Assembly (NCBI RefSeq): GCF_900096905.1
Contig: NZ_FMYI01000006.1
Coordinates: 1-64,000 of the forward strand
DNA from: Pelagirhabdus alkalitolerans
GTDB taxonomy: Bacteria; Bacillota; Bacilli; Bacillales; Amphibacillaceae
Direction of reading: 5' to 3'
Length of the DNA: 64,000 bases
Positions 15,719-24,429 of the stretch are shown one piece after another. A model generated the notes under the pieces. The model was not told the DNA's origin, did not search any database, and was given only the letters and a program-made list of their open reading frames with translations. The position numbers were made by a program, and so were the translations under genes. How positions within the stretch are numbered: position 1 is the first letter of the stretch; the number at the start of each line of letters is the position of its first letter.

Positions 15719-15931
15719 TTAACCTAAATTATTATTTTTTGACTTATCTGGGTTTGATACGGGAGTGTCTACACCGTTTATATTTCTAATATGATAGTTG
15801 TCATATTTGCCTGACCTTATTTCACTGACAAATTCGTTTTTTGACATGTTTGTTTTCCTATAATTATCACGAAATTCTTTATTTCTTCCAGTTTCATTTT
15901 CGTGAATAACTGAAACTTTTTTCCTACCCAT
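15719..15931 (-). CDS. Small conserved-looking hypothetical protein, 70 aa
   Basis: Begins MGRKKVSVIHENETGRN and ends TPVSNPDKSKNNNLG, hydrophilic and basic throughout, with no membrane segment. An AAGAGGTGG ribosome site precedes the ATG. I recall similar ~70-aa proteins of unknown function in Bacillaceae, often near mobile DNA, but cannot name a family. A minus-strand TATAAT lies at 15953-15958, and the first palindrome of the array at 15961-16090 sits where a repressor would block it, so tight control is likely. Confidence 0.7.
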   Translation of the reverse strand: MGRKKVSVIHENETGRNKEFRDNYRKTNMSKNEFVSEIRSGKYDNYHIRNINGVDTPVSNPDKSKNNNLG

Positions 15932-15960
15932 ATTACCACCTCTTTATTATTAATTATAAA

Positions 15961-16090
15961 CACTATATATTGTGCTTGATTAAAAAATAACACAATATAT
16001 ATGCAATTGCAAAGATATAAAACTATATATTGTGTATAATTAAATATATAATCAATATATAGTGTTATATTTTAAAGTTATATATTGATA
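15961..16090. repeat. Array of CAC-ATATAT-GTG palindromes
   Basis: Five copies of a 13-14 bp imperfect palindrome: CACTATATATTGTG (15961-15974), CACAATATATATG (15991-16003), ACTATATATTGTG (16022-16034), CAATATATAGTG (16053-16064) and a decayed TTATATATTGAT (16079-16090). Starts are about 30 bp apart, in alternating orientation. Probably operators for the neighbouring minus-strand gene. The rest of 15932-16299 has no gene. Confidence 0.65.
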
Positions 16091-16299
16091 AAGTTTGGTT
16101 TTAAAAATCTATTAAAAATAAAATGCACGAAAAACTATTCTACTTCTTTAACAAATTTATAAATTACCTCCCTGTAGCCATAGATTTCATATTTCAAAAT
16201 GTGTTCAAAACATGTTTAAGTACTAGTATTTTTATTCTGAATAAGTTATCATAGTATGCATAGAGGTAATAAAAAATAAAAGATCCTTGTAAGTTTTAT

Positions 16300-16338
16300 A
16301 AGTCGTCTTCTTCAAAGAAAGAAGGCGACTTTTGTTTT
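16300..16338 (+). terminator. Terminator-like hairpin upstream of glgB
   Basis: AAGTCGTCTTCTT pairs with AAGAAGGCGACTT (one G-U) and a T-rich tail follows. No plus-strand gene lies just upstream. It may insulate the glg operon, end an unseen RNA, or act as an attenuator in a glg leader. Confidence 0.6.
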
Positions 16339-16422
16339 ATTTTAAATGTAGTCAGAAAATTCAGTAAACTTTTTAGTATGTAAAGTATCTAAAGTTCTTC
16401 GTACGATGAGAGGGGAAGGATA

Positions 16423-18330
16423 ATGAATAATACTCAATTGATTAAAGAATTGGAATCGTATCACATAGGTAAAAAATATAATAGTTATATGAATTACGGA
16501 GCCCACATGGTGGAATCTGATGGTAAGTTTGGCGTGCGCTTTTTAGTTTGGGCACCGAATGCTGTTCAGGTTTCAGTTGTGGGTTCTTTTAATGACTGGG
16601 ACGATCACGCTCATGCTATGAAATTAATTGAGGAAACAGGCGATTGGCAATTATTTATTCCCAATGTAAGTGAAGGGGATGTTTATAAATACAAATTGTT
16701 TTTGCCAGATGGGCGAGTCCTTTATAAAGCAGATCCATATGCGTTTTCTTCAGAAGTACGCCCTAATACATCATCAGTCATTGCAAATCCATTTGACTAC
16801 GGTTGGCATGATGCTAAATGGCTTGAAAATCGTCAATCATTTGAGCCGTTAAAAGAACCTGTCAATATATACGAAGTTCATTTAGGGTCTTGGAATATGA
16901 AAAAAACAGGTCACTTTGATGATGAGTATTTTAAATCAGTTGATCCATCTAGTTTCTACAACTACCGGGAACTTGCTGATCAGTTGATTCCATACTTAAA
17001 GAAAATGCATTACAACTATATTGAAATCATGCCTCTAATGGAGCACCCATTTGATGGGTCTTGGGGGTATCAAGTAACAGGGTATTATAGTATCACAAGT
17101 CGTTACGGAACACCCGATGACTTGAAGTATTTAATTGATCAATGTCACCAAAATCAGATCGGCGTCATTTTTGACTGGGTGCCTGGTCACTTTTGTCGAG
17201 ATGAACAAGGGTTAATGTACTTTGATGGAACTGAATTGTATGGTGATATTGATCATCCAAATTGGGGAACGAAAAAATTCAACTTTTATAAAAGTGAAGT
17301 TCGAAACTTTCTTATCTCAAATGCGTTATTCTTTTTTGAACATTTTCATATTGATGGTTTAAGGGTTGATGGTGTGACATCAATGCTTTATTTGAACTTT
17401 GGACTTGAAGGTGAACCGTATAAAAACAGGCATGGATCATCTGAAGATTTAGATGGCATTGAATTTTTAAAAGAATTGAATACGATCATTTTTGAAAAAT
17501 ATCCATTTGCAATTATGGCAGCGGAAGAATCCTCAAGTTGGCCTCAAGTGACACATCCAGTTGATGTGGGAGGACTTGGTTTTAATTTGAAATGGAAGAT
17601 GGGTTGGATGAATGACACGTTAGATTATGTGGCGTTAGATCCTTTATTTAGAAAAGGAAGCCACAATAAAATTACATTTTCCATGCATTATGCTCATAGT
17701 GAAAACTTTTTACTCCCGTTCAGTCATGATGAGGTTGTACATGGTAAAAAGTCTCTCATTGAAAAATGCTTCGGGTCTTATGAAGAAAAGTTTAGAACAT
17801 TAAGACTGATGATGTTATATCAATATACGCACCCTGGTAAAAAATTGAACTTTATGGGCAATGAAATTGCTCAATTTATTGAGTGGCGCTATTACGAACC
17901 CATAGAATGGTTTTTATTGGATTATCCGAACCACCAAGATCATCAAAGCTTCATGCAACAATTAAATAAACTGTATTTACGAGAAAATGCGTTATATAGT
18001 AAAGATTTTGAATCGAGTGGTTTTGAATGGTTAGATGCAGATAATTCTGATCAGAGCATTTTTAGTTATATACGACAAGGTGAAGATGAGGAAAAGCTCA
18101 TTATCTTATTAAATTTCACACCCATTCACTATGATGCGTTCAGAATAGGCGTTCCTGCACCAGGGGATTACCGAGTTGTGATTCAATCTGATCAACCACC
18201 GTATAAACCAGAAAGAATCCGTTATATAAAATCTGAACCTATTCCACTTCATGGGAAGAAACATTCTATTGAACTTTCAATTCCTGGAACGACTGGCATG
18301 ATATTAAAACAAAAACAATCAAAAAGATAA
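16423..18330 (+). CDS. glgB: 1,4-alpha-glucan branching enzyme
   Basis: Makes alpha-1,6 branches in glycogen. 635 aa. An N-terminal CBM48 domain (about 30-120, FLVWAPNAVQVSVVGSFNDW) precedes a GH13 barrel with VIFDWVPGHF, the nucleophile Asp in DGLRVDGVTSML, the acid/base Glu in MAAEESSSWP and PFSHDEVVHGK, then a C-terminal beta domain. A GAGAGGGGAAGGA ribosome site precedes the ATG. First gene of glgB-glgX-glgC-glgD-glgA, all on one strand with gaps of 17-38 bp. Confidence 0.97.
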   Translation: MNNTQLIKELESYHIGKKYNSYMNYGAHMVESDGKFGVRFLVWAPNAVQVSVVGSFNDWDDHAHAMKLIEETGDWQLFIPNVSEGDVYKYKLFLPDGRVLYKADPYAFSSEVRPNTSSVIANPFDYGWHDAKWLENRQSFEPLKEPVNIYEVHLGSWNMKKTGHFDDEYFKSVDPSSFYNYRELADQLIPYLKKMHYNYIEIMPLMEHPFDGSWGYQVTGYYSITSRYGTPDDLKYLIDQCHQNQIGVIFDWVPGHFCRDEQGLMYFDGTELYGDIDHPNWGTKKFNFYKSEVRNFLISNALFFFEHFHIDGLRVDGVTSMLYLNFGLEGEPYKNRHGSSEDLDGIEFLKELNTIIFEKYPFAIMAAEESSSWPQVTHPVDVGGLGFNLKWKMGWMNDTLDYVALDPLFRKGSHNKITFSMHYAHSENFLLPFSHDEVVHGKKSLIEKCFGSYEEKFRTLRLMMLYQYTHPGKKLNFMGNEIAQFIEWRYYEPIEWFLLDYPNHQDHQSFMQQLNKLYLRENALYSKDFESSGFEWLDADNSDQSIFSYIRQGEDEEKLIILLNFTPIHYDAFRIGVPAPGDYRVVIQSDQPPYKPERIRYIKSEPIPLHGKKHSIELSIPGTTGMILKQKQSKR

Positions 18331-18356
18331 ACCGAATTTCGGAAAGGTTTGATTAA

Positions 18357-20498
18357 ATGTCAAAAAAATTCAGTCGTAATTATCCTAAATATCAACTGTT
18401 TTCCAAAGAATACATTAAAAATTTAACACCACAAGATCACTCGAATGGTTTTGATATACGTCCAGGTTTTTTTGATGAATATGGAACAACGGTTTTACCT
18501 AATGGTGTCAATTTCACCGTTCATTCTCAACATGCAACTTCTTTTGAGCTTGTATTATTTAAACGAGCCGCTGAACAGCCGTATGCAAAAATTCCTTTTC
18601 CTAAAAGTTATCGAGTCGGTAATGTGTATTCAATGATTGTATTTGATCTAGATATTGAGGAATTTGAGTATGCATATGTCGTTGATGGTCCGTATGCCCC
18701 TGAAGCGGGATTAGTGTTTGATCATACAAACTATTTATTAGATCCTTATGCAAAGGCTGTAAGTGGTCAAAGTGAGTGGGGGGTTAAGCCTTCATACGGT
18801 ATGACATATCGGGCTCGTGTTGTTTCCAGTAATATGGACTGGGAAGAAAATCAGTCACCAGACATCCCGATGGAAGACTTGATTATTTATGAAATGCATG
18901 TACGCGGGTTTACAAAGCACCCCAGTTCAAATGTTGAAAACCCTGGAACATACCATGCGATTGAAGAAAAAATCCCTTATCTCAAAGAGTTAGGTGTGAA
19001 TGCGATTGAACTCATGCCCATTTTTGAATTTGATGAAATGAGTGGGATGCGTGTTCATAATGGACGACGTCTTTATGATTATTGGGGATATAATCCTGTT
19101 AGCTTCTTTGCACCGAACACAGGCTACACATCAAATAGTGAATATAACCGAGAAGGAACGGAACTCAAAAAAGTAATAAAAAAATTACATGATCACGGAA
19201 TTGAAGTCATCTTAGATGTTGTATTCAATCATACAGCAGAAGGAAATGAACAAGGCCCACATATAAATCTAAAAGGCTTTGATAACAGTGTTTATTACAT
19301 GCTAACGCCTGATGGACAGTACTTTAATTTTAGTGGCTGTGGCAACACATTAAATTGTAATCATCCGATTGTAAGGCGCATGATCCTGGATTGTTTAAGG
19401 CATTGGGTGATCGAGTATCGTGTTGATGGCTTTCGATTTGATTTAGCTTCTATTCTAGGACGTAACGAAGACGGAACACCTATGAACAATCCCCCTCTTT
19501 TACAAAACTTAGCTTATGATCCGGTTTTAGCGAAAGTGAAATTAATTGCTGAAGCGTGGGATGCAGGAGGGCTGTATCAAGTTGGTTCTTTTCCTGACTG
19601 GAATCGTTTTTCTGAGTGGAATGGTAAGTATCGGGATGATTTAAGAGCATTCTTAAAGGGTGATGCGGGTTTTGCGCATACGGCGTGTGATCGGATTGCG
19701 GGTTCAATTGATTTATACCCACCGGATCTTAGACATACAAATCCTTCTGTCAATTTCATAACGTGTCATGACGGTTTCACATTAAATGATTTGTATAGTT
19801 ACAACGATAAGCACAATTGGGATAATGGTTGGGACAACACAGATGGTGAGAATCATAATTTGTCATGGAATTGTGGTCATGAAGGGCCTACAGACGATCA
19901 ACATGTCATAAAGTTAAGAAATCGAATGATGAAAAATGCCATGACCGTGCTGATGGCAAGTAGGGGAACGCCTATGATTTTATCAGGAGATGAATTTTGC
20001 AACACACAATTTGGAAATAACAATGCATATTGTCAAGATAATGATATTTCTTGGTTGAACTGGTCGCTACTTGAAGAAAATCAAGATATGTTTACCTTCT
20101 ATAAAAAAATGATTCGTTTAAGAAAAAAACACCCCATTCTACGTCGTAGAACCAAGCAAGCTAAATGTGGGGTTCCGCATTTTTCTAAACATGGTATTAA
20201 ACCATGGTATTTAAGTGATTGGGAAGAAGAGAGGGTTATCGGTGTGATGTTAGCAGGCCGAAACTTAGAAGATACAGAAGATGATTTAGCATATATTGCG
20301 ATTAATGCCCATTGGGAATCACATACCGTTGAACTCCCGATGTTACCGAATCATTTGAAATGGCATTTAGCCGTTAATACAGATAAAGGAGAGGGGGAGG
20401 AATGTTTTTGTGATATAAGTGATATGCCTGTTGTAGAACATACAATAGAGTTAGCGTATCGCAGTGTGATCATTTTATTTGCATCGACCGCATGGTAA
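18357..20498 (+). CDS. glgX: Glycogen debranching enzyme, GlgX/isoamylase type
   Basis: Cleaves alpha-1,6 branches of glycogen or limit dextrin. 713 aa: an N-terminal CBM48-like domain (about 30-150, NGVNFTVHSQHATSFELVLF), a GH13_11 barrel with VILDVVFNHT, nucleophile Asp in VDGFRFDLAS, acid/base Glu in LIAEAWDAGG and FITCHDGFTLNDL, and a C-terminal beta domain. In B. subtilis the operon is glgBCDAP, with phosphorylase; here a debranching enzyme sits second and no glgP follows glgA. It might instead prefer pullulan or amylopectin. Confidence 0.92.
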   Translation: MSKKFSRNYPKYQLFSKEYIKNLTPQDHSNGFDIRPGFFDEYGTTVLPNGVNFTVHSQHATSFELVLFKRAAEQPYAKIPFPKSYRVGNVYSMIVFDLDIEEFEYAYVVDGPYAPEAGLVFDHTNYLLDPYAKAVSGQSEWGVKPSYGMTYRARVVSSNMDWEENQSPDIPMEDLIIYEMHVRGFTKHPSSNVENPGTYHAIEEKIPYLKELGVNAIELMPIFEFDEMSGMRVHNGRRLYDYWGYNPVSFFAPNTGYTSNSEYNREGTELKKVIKKLHDHGIEVILDVVFNHTAEGNEQGPHINLKGFDNSVYYMLTPDGQYFNFSGCGNTLNCNHPIVRRMILDCLRHWVIEYRVDGFRFDLASILGRNEDGTPMNNPPLLQNLAYDPVLAKVKLIAEAWDAGGLYQVGSFPDWNRFSEWNGKYRDDLRAFLKGDAGFAHTACDRIAGSIDLYPPDLRHTNPSVNFITCHDGFTLNDLYSYNDKHNWDNGWDNTDGENHNLSWNCGHEGPTDDQHVIKLRNRMMKNAMTVLMASRGTPMILSGDEFCNTQFGNNNAYCQDNDISWLNWSLLEENQDMFTFYKKMIRLRKKHPILRRRTKQAKCGVPHFSKHGIKPWYLSDWEEERVIGVMLAGRNLEDTEDDLAYIAINAHWESHTVELPMLPNHLKWHLAVNTDKGEGEECFCDISDMPVVEHTIELAYRSVIILFASTAW

Positions 20499-20536
20499 GA
20501 CAAAAAGAAAAAGCCAACTAGAAAGAGGGTTGCATA

Positions 20537-21652
20537 ATGAAAAAGCCAAATACAATTGCAATGTTGTTAGCTGGAGGCCAAGGAAGTCGATTAGAGCAAT
20601 TAACGTCTAATAATGCAAAACCAGGTGTTATGTTTGGGGGTAAGTATCGAATTATTGATTTTAGTTTGAGCAATTGTTTTCACTCTGAAATTTATACGGT
20701 GGGCGTGATGACCCAGTATAAGCCGTTATTATTAAATCGGTATATCGGTAATGGTGGCGCGTGGGCACTCGATAAGGTTGACCAAGGTGTTTATATACTG
20801 CCGCCTTATATGCGAAAGGACCATGCTGAGTGGTATCGAGGAACTGCCGATGCAGTTTATCAGAACTTTGAGTTTATTGAGATGTATGATCCTGAATATG
20901 TCGTCATCTTATCAGGTGATCATATTTATCAAATGAACTATTCCTATATGATTGAAAAGATGATTGAGAAAGATGCGGATTTAACGGTTTGTGTGATGGA
21001 AGTGCCGTGGGAAGAGACGTATCGTTTTGGTATTGTTAATACGGATGATGATGACCGAATTATAGAATTTGAAGAAAAACCAGAAGACGCTAAAAACAAT
21101 CTCGCTTCGATGGGGATTTACGTCTTTAAGTGGTCAGTCTTAAAAGACGTATTAACCGAAGATCGACAAAACGAGTCAAGTTCACATGATTTTGGGAAAG
21201 ATGTGATCCCTAAAATGATTGCAGATCAAAAAAAAGTTTACAGCTATGTGTTTAATCATTATTGGCGCGATGTCGGTACAGTCGATAGTTATTATAAAAC
21301 GAATATGGAATTACTAGAAGATCGTGATGATTTAGATTTAACATCTAATTATTTACGAGTCTATTCAAATAATGCAAACAGAGAGCCGCACTTCATCGCT
21401 GAAACTGGCTACGTGAAAAAAAGTTTAGTAGCAGATGGATCCTATATAGCGGGTTCAGTGTATCAGTCGATATTAGCGCATGATGTATTCGTTGAAGAAG
21501 GAGCCACAGTGAAGGATTCTATTATATTTGGTAATGTCACGATAAAAAAAGGTGCTGTAATTGAAAAAGCCATTATAGGTGAGGGGCTCATTATAGATGA
21601 GAACACTTCAATAGGCTCATTAGATTCCAGTGACGTGACATTAAGAACATAG
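20537..21652 (+). CDS. glgC: Glucose-1-phosphate adenylyltransferase, catalytic subunit
   Basis: Makes ADP-glucose from ATP and glucose 1-phosphate, the committed step of glycogen synthesis. 371 aa. The nucleotidyltransferase signature LLAGGQGSRLEQLT is followed by KPGVMFGGKYRIIDF, DHIYQMNY and a catalytic-type HYWRDVGTVDSY. The C-terminal left-handed beta-helix begins near residue 290. Bacillus-type enzymes work as GlgC-GlgD complexes, and glgD follows after 17 bp. Confidence 0.96.
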   Translation: MKKPNTIAMLLAGGQGSRLEQLTSNNAKPGVMFGGKYRIIDFSLSNCFHSEIYTVGVMTQYKPLLLNRYIGNGGAWALDKVDQGVYILPPYMRKDHAEWYRGTADAVYQNFEFIEMYDPEYVVILSGDHIYQMNYSYMIEKMIEKDADLTVCVMEVPWEETYRFGIVNTDDDDRIIEFEEKPEDAKNNLASMGIYVFKWSVLKDVLTEDRQNESSSHDFGKDVIPKMIADQKKVYSYVFNHYWRDVGTVDSYYKTNMELLEDRDDLDLTSNYLRVYSNNANREPHFIAETGYVKKSLVADGSYIAGSVYQSILAHDVFVEEGATVKDSIIFGNVTIKKGAVIEKAIIGEGLIIDENTSIGSLDSSDVTLRT

Positions 21653-21669
21653 TATAGGGGGGCGTAAGC

Positions 21670-22785
21670 ATGAAACGAACAGTAGGGATTGTCATTAATT
21701 CTTCAAATCACTTAGATCTGGGTCAAATGATTCGAAATCGAAGTATCCATACGATACCAATTGGTGGTAAGTATCGTCTAATTGATTTTTCACTTAGTCA
21801 GTTGGTGAATTTCTCAGAAGATTTATATGTTGGGGTGATCGGATCTTATAATTATCGCTCGTTAGTTGATCATTTAAATCAAGGACAAGATTGGAGCTTT
21901 AGTCGTAAGAGTCATGATCTTACTTTATTGCAAGGCGATAAGCGCGCTAAGATTGGTTCAATTAGTCGGATCGCTCTGGATGACTTTTATGATAATATGC
22001 CATTTTTCAAAAAGCTTCCGCCTCATGTAGATCAAGTGATCATTAGCGGTAGTAACATTGTTTCTAATATCAATATGGATAAAGTAATGGAAACGCATCG
22101 AAAAACCAATGCTGATGTGACGATGTTATATAAAAAAGACTATCAAGGCGAGATATTAAATAAAGAAATCTTGATTAAACGTGACCAAGACCGGATAACT
22201 AACATTTATAATCGCGAAAATGAAAGTGGAGAAGACGGTGAAGTGTTTATTGACCATCTAGTGATAAAACGTGAATTATTTGATCAGATATTAGAGGAAG
22301 GAAATAAACGACGAGTTATTGACTTTATTGATCTTATTGAAGATAACGTGTCTAAATTAGATGTGAGGGGATATGAGGTTGAATCGTATGTAAAAATCAT
22401 TAATTCCTTAAACGCTTATTTTGAATGTTCACAAGACATGTTGAAATGTCAGGTTCAACTTGAACTATTTAAAAATAAAGACCAACAAATTTTCACAAAA
22501 TCAAAAGATAATCATCCAACTGTCTATAAGAAACAAGCACTAGTCAAGCAATCGATGATCGCAAGTGGTGCAGTTATTAATGGAACAGTTGAAAAAAGTA
22601 TTGTGTTTAGAAATGTTGTCATTGAAGAAGGTGCTCATGTAAAAAATAGCATTATTATGCAGGGGACAAAAATAAATGCAGGTGCTTATGTGGAAAACGT
22701 TATTACGGATAAGTATGTCACCATTGGCCAAGGCGAATACCGAGCGAATCATTCAGACGCACCGATTTTCATTATGAATGACTAG
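21670..22785 (+). CDS. glgD: Glucose-1-phosphate adenylyltransferase, GlgD subunit
   Basis: Regulatory or non-catalytic partner of GlgC. Also 371 aa and alignable to GlgC (IPIGGKYRLIDFSLSQLVNF), but the N-terminal GGxGxRL phosphate loop is replaced by INSSNHLDLGQM, as in known GlgD proteins. A C-terminal beta-helix (GAVINGTVEKSIVF, GAHVKNSIIMQGT) is present. Fourth gene of the glg operon, with 21 bp to glgA. Confidence 0.95.
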   Translation: MKRTVGIVINSSNHLDLGQMIRNRSIHTIPIGGKYRLIDFSLSQLVNFSEDLYVGVIGSYNYRSLVDHLNQGQDWSFSRKSHDLTLLQGDKRAKIGSISRIALDDFYDNMPFFKKLPPHVDQVIISGSNIVSNINMDKVMETHRKTNADVTMLYKKDYQGEILNKEILIKRDQDRITNIYNRENESGEDGEVFIDHLVIKRELFDQILEEGNKRRVIDFIDLIEDNVSKLDVRGYEVESYVKIINSLNAYFECSQDMLKCQVQLELFKNKDQQIFTKSKDNHPTVYKKQALVKQSMIASGAVINGTVEKSIVFRNVVIEEGAHVKNSIIMQGTKINAGAYVENVITDKYVTIGQGEYRANHSDAPIFIMND

Positions 22786-22806
22786 TTAATCTGAAAGGAG
22801 CAACTC

Positions 22807-24228
22807 ATGAAAATTTTGTATGCAACATCAGAAGCTTTTCCTTTTGCTAAAAGTGGTGGGTTAGGAGATGTCAGTGGTTCCTTACCTAAAACCCTCAAGA
22901 AAAATAACGTCGATATTCGAGCGATTATGCCATTGTATCAAGACATACCAGATCAATACAAAAAGGATATGCAATGGGTTGGTTCGTTTACTGTTCCGCT
23001 AAATTGGCGTGAACAAACATGTGAAGTATATATGTTATTGCATGAAGGCATTTGGTGGTACTTTATTAAAAATGATCATTACTTCGGTCGTCCGGGTTTA
23101 TATGGTTACTTTGATGAAGCGGAACGGTTCTTGTTTTTCTCAAAAGCTGTTTTAGAATTTGTACCTCAGTATGACTTTTGGCCGACGATTATTCATTGCC
23201 ATGATTGGCAAACAGCGGCTATCCCTGTTTTATTAAATAAACATTATAAACATCATTTTAAAAATTTAAAAACAGTACTCACGATCCACAATATTAAGTA
23301 TCAAGGAATTTATGGTGCTGATACATTGTTTGATATTCTAGGTCTTCACCCTGAAGACATCACGAGTGACCTTGAGTATTATGGTGATGTAAATTTATTA
23401 AAAGCGGGTATGTACAATGCGGACTGGGTGACGACCGTTTCACCGACTTATGCAAAAGAGCTTGAACATGCTTATTTTGCAGAAGGATTAGATGGTGTGG
23501 TTCGTGACATAAAGCCTAAAATGACGGGTATTTTAAATGGGATTGACTACACGGTGTTTAATCCAGAAACAGATTCCTATATTGATTATACTTATAAAGA
23601 GGAGCCTGATAAAAAACGAAAAAATAAATTAGCATTCCAAAAAGAGTTAGGCTTACCACAGAGTGAAAAAACAGTCATGATCGGTATGGTTACTCGACTT
23701 GTGGAATTAAAAGGACTGGATTTAGTTTGTCGAATGATTGAAGAAATATTAGAAATGGACGTGCAGTTTGTCTTATTGGGCACAGGTGAGCATGGTTATG
23801 AAGAAACATTCCACTCGATTGAAACTAGGTTCCCCGAAAAAGCAAGTGCTCTGATTCAGTTCAGTCAAGAATTAGCATCTAAAATTTATGCAGCCAGTGA
23901 TCTGTTCTTGATGCCCTCACGAATAGAACCGTGCGGGCTAAGCCAAATTATTGCATTAAAATATGGTGCTTTACCAGTGGTTCACAGAACAGGTGGATTG
24001 AATGATACGATTACGCATTTTGATTCAGAAACAGAGGAAGGAAATGGTTTCGTATTCGATCATTATAATGCCCACGAAATGTTAGAGGCGATCATGTATG
24101 CGGTTGATCTTTATCAAAATGAACCTGAAAAAATAGATCGAGCAATACAAAATGCATTCCAATCATTATTTGATTGGGAAAAAGCGGCATGTGATTATTA
24201 TCATATCTATGAGAAAATTGATGTATAG
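22807..24228 (+). CDS. glgA: Glycogen synthase, ADP-glucose type (GT5)
   Basis: Adds glucose from ADP-glucose to the non-reducing end of glycogen. 473 aa, two Rossmann-like domains. The ADP-glucose binding KSGGLGDV is at 15-22 and the C-terminal catalytic segment is RIEPCGLSQIIALKYG followed by TGGLNDTI. Bacterial HDWQ is present (HCHDWQTAAIPVLL). Last gene of the operon; a hairpin with a T-run follows. No glycogen phosphorylase gene is nearby. Confidence 0.96.
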   Translation: MKILYATSEAFPFAKSGGLGDVSGSLPKTLKKNNVDIRAIMPLYQDIPDQYKKDMQWVGSFTVPLNWREQTCEVYMLLHEGIWWYFIKNDHYFGRPGLYGYFDEAERFLFFSKAVLEFVPQYDFWPTIIHCHDWQTAAIPVLLNKHYKHHFKNLKTVLTIHNIKYQGIYGADTLFDILGLHPEDITSDLEYYGDVNLLKAGMYNADWVTTVSPTYAKELEHAYFAEGLDGVVRDIKPKMTGILNGIDYTVFNPETDSYIDYTYKEEPDKKRKNKLAFQKELGLPQSEKTVMIGMVTRLVELKGLDLVCRMIEEILEMDVQFVLLGTGEHGYEETFHSIETRFPEKASALIQFSQELASKIYAASDLFLMPSRIEPCGLSQIIALKYGALPVVHRTGGLNDTITHFDSETEEGNGFVFDHYNAHEMLEAIMYAVDLYQNEPEKIDRAIQNAFQSLFDWEKAACDYYHIYEKIDV

Positions 24229-24237
24229 AGTGAAATG

Positions 24238-24266
24238 CACACAAATAAAAAATGTTTAACACAAAT
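24238..24266. repeat. Two CACACAAAT units, 20-bp period, after glgA
   Basis: CACACAAAT (24238-24246) and AACACAAAT (24258-24266) lie 20 bp apart, matching unit and period of the six-copy array at 31821-31930. They lie between the glgA stop and its terminator. Confidence 0.55.
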
Positions 24267-24287
24267 TCAATAAACTTTAAAAATAAG

Positions 24288-24336
24288 AAAACTGAAACAT
24301 GAGTTGAGAACGAACTCATTTTGTTTTAGTTTTTTT
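24288..24336 (+). terminator. Terminator of the glg operon
   Basis: AAAACTGAAACATGAGTT pairs imperfectly with AACTCATTTTGTTTTAGTTTT and is followed by a T-run. Confidence 0.8.
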
Positions 24337-24347
24337 ATTTTTAACGG

Positions 24348-24396
24348 TTGACATCTTAAAATGGATTTACTAAACTGTAACTGAAATCGATTTCAG
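24348..24396 (+). promoter_or_regulatory. scrR promoter with LacI-type operator
   Basis: TTGACA (24348-24353), a 17-bp spacer and TAAACT (24371-24376), then the perfect palindrome CTGAAATCGATTTCAG (24381-24396) over the transcription start. The same palindrome precedes scrA, so ScrR probably represses itself and the operon. Confidence 0.85.
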
Positions 24397-24429
24397 AAAT
24401 GCATAGTTCAAGAAAATTAGGTGAATCAC

